Source: Pyrenophora tritici-repentis (taxonomy: Eukaryota; Ascomycota; Dothideomycetes; Pleosporales; Pleosporaceae). Taken from it: a stretch of DNA of 64,000 nt. The stretch is from positions 1,798,001-1,862,000 of the forward strand of contig NC_089399.1 of NCBI RefSeq assembly GCF_003171515.1, read 5' to 3'. The notes under the pieces were generated by a model. The model was not told the DNA's origin and ran no database searches. It saw only the letters and a list, made by a program, of their open reading frames with translations. Shown here piece by piece: positions 40,633 to 51,836 of the stretch (positions are counted from its first letter, which is position 1; each line of letters begins with the position of its first letter). The position numbers and the translations under genes are program-made.

Positions 40633-43345
40633 GCTAGGGGTCAAGGCTGTTAATCGCGGAGTTGTAATGCAGAAGGAGATGGAGGGATGAGTGGTAGTCT
40701 TCTTGTATATAGAACATATTGTGGCGTAGATTTGGTCACTTACACATAAAAATACCACCCTCCTTGATGACAATGCAAGTCTTTCCAACCTGTGATGTGC
40801 TTTGGTTGTTCAAGATTACTTCGTAGTCTAGGTAGAGTTGAGATGTGGGGTGTAGGGGTGGCAGGTAGTGGCCAGTTATACAAAGCACAGCTAAGACAAT
40901 TTGAGGGCTAGTTTACCTTGTGCCCCGTCATAGATCTACCACGGCATTCCCGATGTAAGTTACAGGGAGGCAGAGTACCAGGCTGTTGGATACCAACTGT
41001 ATTCGTCTCTTGGCCTTGCTTGTAAGCTAGCAATACAAAGCTCCCCCAGCTGCTCAATTCACTTCATCTTGCATACTATCGTCCGCAACATTACTAACCA
41101 TTGGGAAACAGTTACGCATCCCCGAGGATTAGTCCATGATTTTACGAACCTACGACTATGTCATTGCGACGTGTCAGCCATGACGTATCGCGTACTTTGA
41201 TACTGGAAGACTGAAGTCAGAACCGATTACGACTGTCTTTACCATAGATACGCCGAGTCAAGACAAGGATATCCTATAGATTGGATTTCTAGGTCCCAGC
41301 ATACCAAAGATACATAGCAAATACCCAAACCGTCCAGCCCACACCCTCCACGCCACCACGATGACCAACGCTCCCCATCGCAAATCAAGAAGAAAACGCT
41401 ACGGTTCTCAAAGCCCAAAGTTCAAACCTCAGCCAGCATCACACCACGCACAACCACCAACCTGTCGTACAATACCCGCTCGCTTATAGCCAAAAGACCT
41501 TTGTAAAACGCGTGCAGCAGTAGTCTCTCGTATTCCCAAACTTATCCATACAGCTTCCACGTTATATATCTTCCCACATGCCTTAGCTCCATTAACCTGG
41601 CCTGCGGTCTAGATTGCTTCCGCCCTCAGACGACGGGAGTTGAGGCGCGTGTGCCGGATCGGCCGATGGGTCTGGTTGGTTGGTAGATGGCGTGTGGAGT
41701 AGCGGTGGTGGCAAGACTAGGGTGGGCTAGATGGGGCTTTGTGGAAAAAATGATGGCGAGGAAGAGGAAGAGAGAGAGAAAGCGAGTGCGATGGGGAAGT
41801 AAGGGGGTACGAATGCGATGGACGGTGGACGGGATGAGGTCAGAAGTACCTGCAAGTACCAACACGACAGCACCTCTACCTCTACCTCTCTCTCTGTGCC
41901 AAGGCCTTCGTATCCCCACCGTCAGGACAACAACTCGCGGAGAAAAATCCCCAGAATCCAGACCAACGCCACAAGGTCCGCCCTAGGTACCACTCCCAAA
42001 CCTCCAACAACCTACGCCAACCGTATCCGCCACCCCAACAACAACAACCACTCCCCCATTAGTTCCACCAGCATAACAACGACGAAACCCGACAAATACC
42101 CTACGTCAGTCCACCACATTCCTCACCCCTAGATGAATCAATTAATTCCTATTCCGCTGCATACTTCCACAGCATCATGCCATGTACAGCTTTGCAAGAA
42201 CACATGTGTGTCCACCAGTCCCGGGTAAATGGTTAGCGGAGGGCGGGCGCCCTAGCTAGCTAGCTGGGGTGCAGCTGCAGCTGCAGCAAGCACACCAACG
42301 TTTGTCAGGAGCGAGTGTAATCCAGGCACGGAATAAATTGAAACCAGGGTAAAATCAAGCTTATCCGCTTTTCTCTGTTGGGTACCACGCGAGCGAGCAA
42401 AAGACGGGTGCGTTTTGTGCGAGCTGAGCTGTGTGCTGTGTGTTGTGCGCGGAGCGGAGAGCGGTGTAGAACTTCCACCACCGACGAAAAGGAAAAGGAA
42501 AGGAAAGGAAGGGCAAGAAGATACCACAAAAGAAGGGAGGAACGGTAGATAACCATCTCAACACCCTACTTACCTACCTCTACTTGATTCCATTCCAAAA
42601 ATAGCCACACCCACCAAAAAAACAAATAACAAATAACACCCCTCCAGCGACATACTCTCACTTTCAATTGATTACCGGCCGCGCCCGCAACAATTTATTA
42701 CTCGTGCATATTCATGCTTTGCCGTGCCCCCCTTGCCGCTACACACGCTTACCTCGTGGCCCTCCCTCGTGGCGGACCCCCTCCGGAACACCCGCAGAGT
42801 GCAAAATAAACGATAATATAGTGTCATGTAGCCTAACGCACCCCATTTACTTACAGTCGTTGGGTCGCGCTATCTGGCCATGTGGTTGTTATGCGCGGGG
42901 CGAAAGTGAAGGAAAAAACCCAGCAGTAATGCATGACAACACAAGCCATGGTAAATGCAAGGGGGGCTTATAAAGTAAATGTACCGTGCGTTGCCGTGCG
43001 CGTGTTGTCCGTGGGTGGTGGTTTTGTGGCGTGCATCTAGGGCGACCCTTAAACCACCCCAGCCGGGTTTTTTGCTTGTCATGGGCTTGTTTTGCGTAGG
43101 TTGTGGGTTGGTTAAGTAGGAGGGGTGGGGCGCTGTCGGTCGTCTGTTTTTTTCCTGACATCGCCGCAACTTTTGTGTTTTGTTTTGTGACCATCGCTGG
43201 ATACCATAACTACGGGATTTTTTGGTAGATCTTTTGGATTGCTGTTGGTGTTTGATTGAGAAAGATTGTTGATTGATTGTTGGAATTCGTTGAGGAGTAC
43301 TCTTCGTTGGTACTTACAAACAAGCGGGACTACGCATTCTACACA
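40633..43345. other. Long gene-free stretch
   Basis: I read both strands and find no frame with a signal peptide, splice logic or domain. A simple run of CTAGCTAGCTAG followed by GCAGCTGCAGCTGCAGC lies at 42255-42290. The right part is the upstream region and 5' leader of the peptide gene at 43492. Confidence 0.45.
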
Positions 43346-43384
43346 TACCTACCTACCTACCGTACCTACCTACCGTACCTGCCT
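43346..43384 (+). repeat. TACC microsatellite
   Basis: Interrupted TACC repeats, with two TACCG breaks and a further short run near 43423-43436. They lie in the presumed 5' leader of the secreted peptide gene. Confidence 0.7.
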
Positions 43385-43491
43385 ACACACGCGCGCGCCG
43401 CACACACGAATACGAGGACTCCACCTACCTACCTACCAACCAATACACCACTCCCCTCCAACCAAAATACACCCAGCCAACCCCTCCAAAA

Positions 43492-43880
43492 ATGAAGTTC
43501 CACTCCATCCTCGCCCTCGCCTTCGCAAGCGTAGCAATCGCATCCCCAGCCGTGGTACGTACCCTTCCTGCTTACCTTCCCACCTCCAACTCCGCTTTCT
43601 CGCCGACAGCAACGCTAATACGGAAACGAATAGGCCAGTCTAGAACGCTCTGTAAAAGAGGTTCGCAACCCTGCGGGAAATATTGTGGCGCTTTCTTGCG
43701 TGGAGTGTCCTTGTAATGGGTTCTTGGGCACTTGTACTTGTGTAAGTTTTTTAGTTGTTTTTTGGGGTGGTGGTGATGGTGGGAGTTTGCGGTGTGGAGA
43801 GAGGGAGTGGGGTGGATGGAACTTTATGAGGGAGGGGCTAACGTTGATTACAGATACCGAATGGATGCTGCTGCAAGTAG
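43492..43880 (+). CDS. Secreted eight-cysteine peptide (65 aa)
   Basis: Three exons: 43492-43554, 43634-43741 and 43854-43880; introns 79 nt (GTACGT, CTAAT branch, ATAG) and 112 nt (GTAAGT, GCTAAC branch, ACAG), both in phase 0. Exon 1 is a signal peptide (MKFHSILALAFASVAIASPAV). Exon 2 supplies a short pro-like part (ASLERSVKEVRNPAGN) and then the Cys core; exon 3 ends IPNGCCCK. The spacing is C-X2-C-X-C-X6-C-X-C-X4-CCC. C-X-C and CCC clusters recall metallothioneins, but a signal peptide is unusual for those; a disulfide-rich secreted peptide or effector candidate is the other reading. No family recognised. Splice signals are strong and all three exons keep the frame, so I think it is real. 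Confidence 0.7.
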
Positions 43881-44125
43881 ATGGTGATGCAGAGGAGGAT
43901 GAGATGAGATGGAATGAGATGGGTGTTGGAGTTGTTTTGGTTGATTCGTATACAGGCATGGCGGAATACTGTTTATTAGGTTTGTTTCGTGTTTGTTTTG
44001 AGTCGCAGTGGACTGGAAGAAGAGGGCGGATGAATGGATGAACATGTTGGCCTATTATTCTCTTGAACAAAAAAAAAGTCCAGACAAACAAACATCTAGT
44101 CACACCCATACTTCCAATACTCACT

Positions 44126-45391
44126 TCACCCCCTCTTCTCCGCCTCCTCCCTCTCCTCCTCCCCCCTAATCCACCTGCGAAACCCAATCGTCATAACCCC
44201 GCCAATCGCCACCTGAAACGCCTGAAAAATGATTGCTGGTATCTGCATCTTACTCTGATCCAGCGGATCAACATCAACATACATGACCGACGTAAGCGGC
44301 ACAACCATAGCCAGCGCCTTTGCCGGACAGCAATAACAACACGCGATAACATCCTTCTTCTCCAGCCACATCGTCGCAGCCGTGAAGCAGATAGCTAGCC
44401 AAACCAAATACAGCGCAACCGTGATGAATATGATAAACACAATATTCGACCCTTTAACCGCGTGAAACGCGCCCTCTGAAAACGCCTGATCAAACGTCTG
44501 CCACACCATCGTCAGCAACGCCAGACTCGACAACTTGATCAATTTCCACTCCAAAAAAACTTTCTTCGTGACTTTCGGCCACAGCCACTGCACAACCTGA
44601 CCCAGCAGCATGGGCAAAAAAACCGAAAGGCCCAACTGCATAAACACACGTTTATAAATCCCCGCATACCCCGCCGCGCCCCCTCGCTGCGACAACACCT
44701 CACCATACCACGGCCCGGTGGCAAGCCACATCTGCAGAATCACCGGCGTAAGAAACGGACACAGAAACTGTCCAATCACACTCTGCACCACCGTCAACGC
44801 CGCATTGCCATGAGCCTGCCTCGTCATGACAACATTGCTTGACATAGTCGTTGGAGCACTACCAACAAACAACAACCCGATCAACAGCCATGGGTCCATG
44901 AAAGCGCGGTTCGTCGCACACGCGCTGACGATTGCAAAGGTGGCGGCCGAGCAGACGAGGTAGCATTGCAGTTGGACGAAGAGGTGGAGTTTCCAGCGCT
45001 TGTAGTTTGCGAGCAGCAGGGCTGTGTCGAGGGTGCAGCCGTTGATGAAGAATATGATGGAGACGGCGAGGTAGGTTATGGACGTTCGTTTTGTGTGTTG
45101 GCGGGAGCGGGGGACTTGGATTTGAGAGGAGAGGAGGATGACGAAGGACATGGCGAGGAGGAACCATTGGTCTTTGAGGAACCATTTTAGGATTGAGAGG
45201 GGTTTTGTTCGTTTGGGTGTTTTGGATTCGTCTTTCTTTGGTACGGCTTGGGAGCTTCCAGATTCCACGACTGGTGGATCAGTGGTGATGGCATCGGTAT
45301 TTGTTGCTTCTGCGATTTGATCTTCCGCGCTCTCTTTAGAAATTGTATTCGATGAAACGTCCGTGTCTTGCATATCTGCTTTGAAATTCAT
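44126..45391 (-). CDS. SBF/bile-acid-symporter-like carrier (RCH1 type)
   Basis: Intronless, 421 residues. An acidic Ser/Thr-rich N-tail (about 70 residues) is followed by about ten membrane helices starting at LKWFLKDQWFLLAMSFVILLSS. Family marks: IIFFINGCTLDTALL, LLFVGSAPTTMSSNVVMTRQAHGNAA (the conserved crossing region with the APTT and SNVV blocks), and CCPAKALAMVVPL near the end. These match the SBF_like group that includes yeast and Candida RCH1, plasma-membrane proteins that damp calcium uptake. Length fits the family. It diverges from the gene at 45794 with 402 bp between. Confidence 0.88.
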   Translation of the reverse strand: MNFKADMQDTDVSSNTISKESAEDQIAEATNTDAITTDPPVVESGSSQAVPKKDESKTPKRTKPLSILKWFLKDQWFLLAMSFVILLSSQIQVPRSRQHTKRTSITYLAVSIIFFINGCTLDTALLLANYKRWKLHLFVQLQCYLVCSAATFAIVSACATNRAFMDPWLLIGLLFVGSAPTTMSSNVVMTRQAHGNAALTVVQSVIGQFLCPFLTPVILQMWLATGPWYGEVLSQRGGAAGYAGIYKRVFMQLGLSVFLPMLLGQVVQWLWPKVTKKVFLEWKLIKLSSLALLTMVWQTFDQAFSEGAFHAVKGSNIVFIIFITVALYLVWLAICFTAATMWLEKKDVIACCYCCPAKALAMVVPLTSVMYVDVDPLDQSKMQIPAIIFQAFQVAIGGVMTIGFRRWIRGEEEREEAEKRG

Positions 45392-45793
45392 AATCTTTGC
45401 TCAACCATACATTCTGGCACACGGCTTTCTTGGCTTGATATGTGACTCTTCGGCAATATGCCCGACGCAACCATGTAGCCGATTAAGCGTAGCTTGACGC
45501 GGGGCGCCTATCCCCATGACGCAGGGACGGGCGAACCCGGATCGACGGAGGAAGGCCCATGCCGAAGTAAACATGCGTATCGTCTTGTCCATGCTCGCAC
45601 GATACAAAGAATCCAAGGCTGAACCTGAGGCTAACAGTCAGCGACGAGTGAATACGAGCATGAGGGGCCACCATTAGGTAAGCGCCACTCAAACCAGCAC
45701 CCCTCGCCCTGTCACTCGCCTTCACCCATCATCCCCAAACAGCCCTCGGAACCAACCCTTACCTCCCCATATAACCGCCCCTGATATCCCGTA

Positions 45794-46705
45794 ATGACGG
45801 CGCCTACATCCCCCGACGACGACCAAAACAGAAAGCGCATCTGGGCGCGCGTATACAAGCAACTCCTCCAACACGCCATCCCCGATGCGCGCTTCAACTA
45901 CGACTTCATGTGCTTCACGCCCGACTTCCGGGGCTCAGCTTCCGCCATCGACCGCCTAGTCGCGCTGCCATGCTACAAAGCCGCCTCTACCATACTCGTC
46001 ACGCCGGACAATAGTCTCGAGCGGTTGCGCATGCAGGCGTTGAAAGATGGGAAGAGGGTGCTGGTTGCCACGTATAGGCTACGCAGGGGCTTTGTTTTAT
46101 TACACCCCGCGCGCATAGAGCAGAGTAAATACGATATGGCTGCGTGTCTCGATGGTATGGAGAAGCCTGGCATAGGCCGACCTGTCACGTTAGCGCAGAT
46201 GCGGGATGAGAGTGTCAAGGTGGACTTGTGTGTAACTGGTGGACTGGTGTTTAATGCACAGGGTGTGACGATTTGGGAGGGACATAATTTGTTCGAGGTG
46301 CAGTGGGCCATGTTGCAGGATATGAAGATATTGCGGGAAAAAGCGCCCGTCGTCGCCGTCGCACATGGGTGTCAAGTGGTTGACGAAGTTGAACTCGGCG
46401 CGGAGAAGGTTACGTCGGATATACAGGGTGAGGTACAGAGCGATTGGGTGGTAACACCAGACGCGACGGTCGAGATAGCTGCGGCGAAGAAGCCTACCAG
46501 CGGTATCGATTTCGACACTGTAGATCCTGAGGGTTTGCTCAACATACCGCCGCTGCAAGAGCTGCGAGGGATCCGTATGATGGAGCAGATCATGCAGCGG
46601 GATGGCTTTGTCTCGAAAGAAGAGAAGCCGGAAGCGGCACCAACTGAGGATGAGCAGCTGGGCATCAGTATAGTAGAGAAGTTGATGCAAAGCTTCAAGT
46701 CGTAG
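45794..46705 (+). CDS. 5-formyltetrahydrofolate cyclo-ligase-like protein
   Basis: Intronless, 303 residues, no targeting signal. The Rossmann-like FTHF cyclo-ligase fold is seen from residue 13 (RKRIWARVYKQLLQHAIPDARFNYDFMCFTPDFRGSASA) through VLVTPDNSLERLRMQALKDGKRVLVATYRL to VDLCVTGGLVFNAQGVTIWEGHNLFEVQWAML and VAVAHGCQVVD. It resembles the eukaryotic MTHFSD-like branch rather than the small MTHFS enzyme, since the basic nucleotide-binding loop is not obvious. Folate salvage or a related nucleotide-dependent step is possible. The last ~60 residues are an acidic tail. Confidence 0.85.
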   Translation: MTAPTSPDDDQNRKRIWARVYKQLLQHAIPDARFNYDFMCFTPDFRGSASAIDRLVALPCYKAASTILVTPDNSLERLRMQALKDGKRVLVATYRLRRGFVLLHPARIEQSKYDMAACLDGMEKPGIGRPVTLAQMRDESVKVDLCVTGGLVFNAQGVTIWEGHNLFEVQWAMLQDMKILREKAPVVAVAHGCQVVDEVELGAEKVTSDIQGEVQSDWVVTPDATVEIAAAKKPTSGIDFDTVDPEGLLNIPPLQELRGIRMMEQIMQRDGFVSKEEKPEAAPTEDEQLGISIVEKLMQSFKS

Positions 46706-47263
46706 AAACAGCCTAGTATCTCTGCGAGGTAGGTCAGCACCATGCATCGAACTCGACCCACGTTTAACTTGGGGTATACTCGCTAGCCACATGTACCAAA
46801 AACATGCATGGCACGGTCGATCATCCACTCTTCGATCAACATATAACCCTTTGTTAAGTCATCCCAGCCCCGGATACCCTCACAATCGTAGTCTTATCAC
46901 ATGTCAATCCCATACATACTATACCTCTCCGCCTCAATCTCTTACACACTACCCCGTACATACGTTTATCCAGATACTCTGATCTGGCAGAGTATCTGGA
47001 CATTCGGACTCTAAACTGTCCGTAACGCCACGCTTAAACCGAGCGCTCCGCATATGGACAATGCTTCCTGGTTCCAGAAGGCCATCGAAGGCTCTGCCCT
47101 GACTCCAGCGACGAAGAGTCATGGACATGAAAAAGACACCCAGTGACATTTGGGGTAGTTTGGAGCGAGGGCCATGAGACATGCTAGTCAGACGGGCTCG
47201 TATTTTTATACCGCAACTTACCGGTCAGCGCATCGTATTTGTACCACATACTAGGTAAATGAT
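46706..47263. other. Gene-free stretch
   Basis: 3' flank of the cyclo-ligase-like gene; no frame with support. Confidence 0.4.
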
Positions 47264-47548
47264 TCAGTAGTCCAACCTCACCCAAGGAATTTTCTTTTGC
47301 TTGGCCGATTCAAAGTTTGCAATGACATCTGCATCCCCAACTACTGGTGTTTGCGCAATCCCAACGAACGGAATTGACCGTTCGCGACCAGGAATCTGGG
47401 CTTCAGCGCACATGTCCTGAACGCTTTGTAAAACGGTGTCGGTTGGAAACTCGCGATATTTTCTTGAGTCAGACTGAAAAACGCCGACCGCTTCTTCTCG
47501 CAAGCACCGCCATTCCGGCCGTAATTTTTCGTCCTTGGGTTGGGTAAA
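47264..47548 (-). CDS. Possible orphan terminal exon
   Basis: On the minus strand a good acceptor (CTGACTGTACAG) opens into 94 codons that look like protein (FTQPKDEKLRPEWRC ... GRERSIPFVGIAQTPVVGD ... KIPWVRLDY) and then a stop. I could not find a convincing upstream exon or start between 47,550 and 48,400, where several short frames with possible GTAAG donors exist. It may be the last exon of a broken or multi-exon gene. No family recognised. Confidence 0.3.
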   Translation of the reverse strand, partial: FTQPKDEKLRPEWRCLREEAVGVFQSDSRKYREFPTDTVLQSVQDMCAEAQIPGRERSIPFVGIAQTPVVGDADVIANFESAKQKKIPWVRLDY

Positions 47549-50484
47549 CTGTACAGTCAGTCGTAACGCAGGGCGGGCTACAAATATTATGTATACAGTA
47601 TTGTACCTGCATAAGTCCCTAATGTACACTTACGTACGTAAACACCCCTGCATATACGTCCCCCACAGCATACATACACGAAACATAAAATCCCGCCGCG
47701 CCCTCGTGGCACAGTCATCTTTACCGTTGACTCGGCGCTTTTACGTCGCCTGTCCTTTGTCGCTTCGAAGCATCAGATAGATAAATATATCCCAGAACCC
47801 AGCTACCGAGTCGGCAGTCAATCGGTCCGTTAAGGTATTGCGGAGATTTCTTGGGTTGCGATAATTGGGGGCGGGTGTGTCCGGTTGGGAGGGGGGTCTG
47901 AGATAAGTTGTGATTTGCGGTGATGGCTGGGGTTCGTTGACGAACACATGCAGCATGGAGAATTGCATTGCGATGGACAAGGGATATGATAAGGTACCTT
48001 GCAGGCTTGCACACCACATGGAGTTGCGGTGAAGATGGCGATACGAGGGACCGTGTCTATGTGTAGTCCGACTTTGAGCCTATTGGCACCATGAGACGTA
48101 AGCATTCATGCCATATCTTACTCTCCCTCGCGTCGATTCCCATGTGCAATATACCAGTGAGACAGCGACATCCATCGTCGGATCTATGCTTACTTTTGTT
48201 GGCATGAGCATTGTACTAATCGAGGACAAGATATGACAGTGATCAGCGTTGAGCAAGGCTGACCAAAATAGCGACTCGCAACCGACGGTCGACATGTCCT
48301 TGTTTTGTAGTGGTTGGCCACAGCTTGGACAGCCCTCAGACAACGGCCGGTATTAGAAGTGCCTGAAACCCGAAAGAATGAATGCAATCGCGGTGTCTAG
48401 AGTTTCAGATACGATCTCGATGGCCTACAATTAGCCTTTGACTAGGTTATGATTCAGTCGGGAACACTGTCATTGTAGAAGAAAAAACTCTTTTGGCGTG
48501 AAGCCTAGAATCCACGAGTGTTTCGACACTCACTGGCTAGATGTCATCGACGGCATAGTCGACGCGCCATTTTGTCTGGAATTTGAGTTGTTGGCGCTAC
48601 GGAGTACTGGCCTGCGCCACTGGTGGCTGTTAGTGACAAGATGGCGTACTCCAGGGCCTACGGAACCTCCCAATACCAGGACATGATGTATTGGGCAACA
48701 AACATGTCGCGGCCAGGCGGCTTGATGGTGATATCTAACTGCCGAAGTGGGGAGCTCCAAAGGATCCTTTGTCGCACCTCACTCCGCGGCATTGGAATCA
48801 TCTCAATTACCCCTAAGAGTGTCGATTGACTTCCAAGATTCTGATATACCTGGGTATACTCGCCTCTCGAGGAAGAATTTGATTTAGGATGCTGACGCTG
48901 ACCCGCACCTGGCCAGAAAGTTACCAGACGGGAAGGACGTTAAGTGGTCGTCAGGAGACATGGACGAAGTCGGGTAGCCTACAGGCGGGAATTAAACCTT
49001 AGCCGGCTTTGCAGCGAAGATCCCGGACTTAAGAGCGTGGCTCATAATGCCTGTGACGGTCATGCCGCCATTTTGACTTTCAAAAGTCGCTTAGGCGTAC
49101 GCTGGGCGCGTCGTAAAACCAGATTGCACCCTGCTGGATTGGTGAATGATCGTCTATTAAGCGCAACTCTTTCTACCTTGAGCGACGTCCACGTATCGTC
49201 ACTCGAAGTACGTCATGGCATATTTACTGTAGTCGGCATCGGACCGGAGCCTATGTTTCAATTGCGAACTATGAGTTCTTCGTGAGACACGTGGAGCAGC
49301 CGGGAACAGGTACGTAGACCAAGTGCCGATGCTGTGAGCGAGTCAAGTAGCCTCTTCGATAAGCATGGTGAAACCAGGTTCTGCAAAACTTTGGCCGAGG
49401 CACCCGCTGCCTACCAGCTCGGGCAACGTGTCTGACATTGCTTTTCAACACCTCTCGGTCATGGCACCTGTCGTGGCACACTTGCAGGGGCGTAGTGAAG
49501 TTATCAATCCCGCGAGCATGGAAGTATGGATCCACAGAACCGCTCCGGGTAGCGGTTGCAAGGTCCCGCTTCTAGGTCTGCAGAGCATTGCCTTTTTCAG
49601 CTTTCCTGCAGGAGAATGCAGGAGAGTGCAGAGCGTTGAAGTCGTGAAACGGCACGGTTAAAGAGAATGCAGGATGATGTGCAGAAGACGGCATCATCGG
49701 AGCATGTCTCCAAGGCCTCTTTGGGTGGTAAAAGAGGGTTTGGATACAGTCGTAGCAGTCCATGTGTGTTGTAGCTAGCGTAGGAGCGGATAGCACGGAG
49801 GAAAGCGGATGATGCAACAAGGTAGAAAGGATTTTCCGGTGACTAAGCACAAAGTCGCCTAGTTTGCACGTGGATGAAGCCACGACAATCCAAGTCCATT
49901 TCGGGAGACTTGCGTCTGGCTGCCCTGTGCCCTCGAAAAGCACGACATGCAGGATTCCTATGCTCCACAGACGCCTCTCAATGTCTGCTGCGAGTCGGCT
50001 TGGAGCGTCTCAGGTACCTGCGAGATGTGCCGTGCTTAGCCAAGTGCAGCTGCAGTCACTGCCGTTGGCATGCGCTGATCTCCTGCACCTTGCTTACCGC
50101 CTCAGCTCGCCGTGACTGGATAATCTCGTTTGCGGGTGCGGTGACATTGTCGAGGCCTTCAAGGCAGACCCGGATTGCGGTCCTACGCATGAACCAATTC
50201 GACAAACGCAGTTTGCTCGTGGCCTGAGCCCCACGGGACGACGACCGTCTTGGTCATGTCCTCCCCTGAAACGGGCCTGACCCTGGATCTGGTATTGAGT
50301 ACCCGCGCGTAGGACCCACATCACTCGTGGCGGAATCCATTATGCATTACCCTGTAGCTCCATTTGCTGCTTCGGCAAAAGAGTCGAGCTACGTAAAAGA
50401 ACGTAGACCCCCCAAACACCACGTTCGGGCTGATCCTGGGGCTCTTTCTCGCCGGAGCCCGATTGCTTCGACAACTTCATCACC
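47549..50484. other. Long stretch without a confident gene
   Basis: Both strands hold only short frames. The pieces at 48080-48343 (minus) could be exons of the orphan above but do not join in phase. The last ~200 bp are the promoter region of the Pth11-like gene. Confidence 0.4.
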
Positions 50485-51836
50485 ATGGCTGTTCCAAACC
50501 GTGGTCCCGAGCTGTTCGCCGTCAACGTTGCCTTTGTTACTACTGCCATACTGGCCTGCTTGCTGCGGTGTTATGTGCGTATCTTCATGGTCAAGGCATT
50601 TGGCCGAGATGACTGGTTGATGGTAGTCGCCACAGTGAGTATACTGGAATATCATATTTGAGCATCTAAGGTTGACGCTGGCCAGTTATTCTTCATGTCC
50701 TATACAACATCGTCAACTATTGGCATACATTATGGAACCGGACAACACCACAAGGACTTGTCGATTGAAAACGTACAAAAGGCGAAGCATGCCTGGTACT
50801 TTTGCTACCTGTTTTATGCCGTATCTATGATATGCTCCAAACTATCCATTGGTTTCCTGCTCTTACGAATCAGTATCCGCAAGCTTCACACATGGTAGGA
50901 GTCCCCTGGAGTTATGAAAACCATAAGCTTATCGTTACAGGATCATTATCACAGCCATGTTTGTGTCAGTCGTTGCTGGTGGAACATTCTTCTTCGTCTG
51001 CCTCTTCCAGTGCTACCCCATTTCCTTCATGTGGGACCGAACTTCACAACAGGGCAAATGCGTCGACAATACAGTCATTACCGCCCTTGGCTACGTCTAC
51101 AGCGTCTTCAGCATCATATCCGACTTTACCTTTGCCATCATTCCCGGCTTCTTGGTATGGCACTTGCAACTAAAGAGGAGGACCAAGGTCGCTTTGATTC
51201 CTTTGATCACCATGGGTTGCATCGCAAGTGCCGCCGTCATCGCACGTTTGCCTTTTGTCCACTACTTCAACTCGCCAGACTTTCTTTGTAAGTCTTTTCA
51301 ATCTCCCGCCGTATACATTTCTAATCCAAACAGGGTCTACTCTTGACATCGCCATCTGGTCAACTGTTGAACAAGGTCTTGCCATTACTGCCGGCAGCCT
51401 CGCAACACTCCGTCCACTCTTCTTCATAGCTATGCATAAGCTCGGTCTCTCCACCCGCCCAACCGGCTACCGTCCCTCAGCCTACGGCATGTCAGCCCCG
51501 CTACCCAACAAAGGGACCTCCGGCATGGGATCCAAAGCCGACAAACTCCGCCCCGACATGTACAAGCTCTCCGCCACCGTCCAAACACGCACTTCAGATG
51601 ACCAACCCCTGGAGCCCAAATCGAAATCCCCACACTGGTTCGACCACCCCAGCACCTCGCAATCGAAAAAAGGAACAGCCAACGACACTTCAGATAACGA
51701 CAGCGACAACAGCCTTCGCATCAAGAGCGCGCGCAGCAGTGCCGAGGAACAATTCCAAAACGGCATCATGGTATCGAAATCTTTCTACATCACGGACGAG
51801 GAAAGGGGGTCAGTATTGTCTGCGCCCTACAGGTGA
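50485..51836 (+). CDS. Pth11/fungal rhodopsin-like seven-helix protein
   Basis: Four exons (50485-50634, 50686-50894, 50941-51287, 51334-51836; introns 51, 46 and 46 nt) give 402 residues. Seven membrane helices: AVNVAFVTTAILACLLRCYVR, the segment from DDWLMVVATLFFMSY, KAKHAWYFCYLFYAVSMICSKLSIGFLLLRIS, IIITAMFVSVVAGGTFFFVCLFQCYPI, ITALGYVYSVFSIISDFTFAIIP, IPLITMGCIASAAVIARLPFV and IAIWSTVEQGLAITAGSLATLRPLF. GRDDW, LFQC-PI with the WD of MWDRT, and the SDF/IIP and EQGLAI blocks are those of the SAT4/Rhodopsin fungal family that includes Pth11-like receptors. The Ser/Lys-rich tail of about 115 residues is cytoplasmic. Surface sensing is the role known for Pth11; here it is inference. Confidence 0.9.

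Noticed and set aside
41626..43194. Several 90-110-codon frames on both strands
   Set aside because: Mutually overlapping, low-complexity and without signal peptides or domains.
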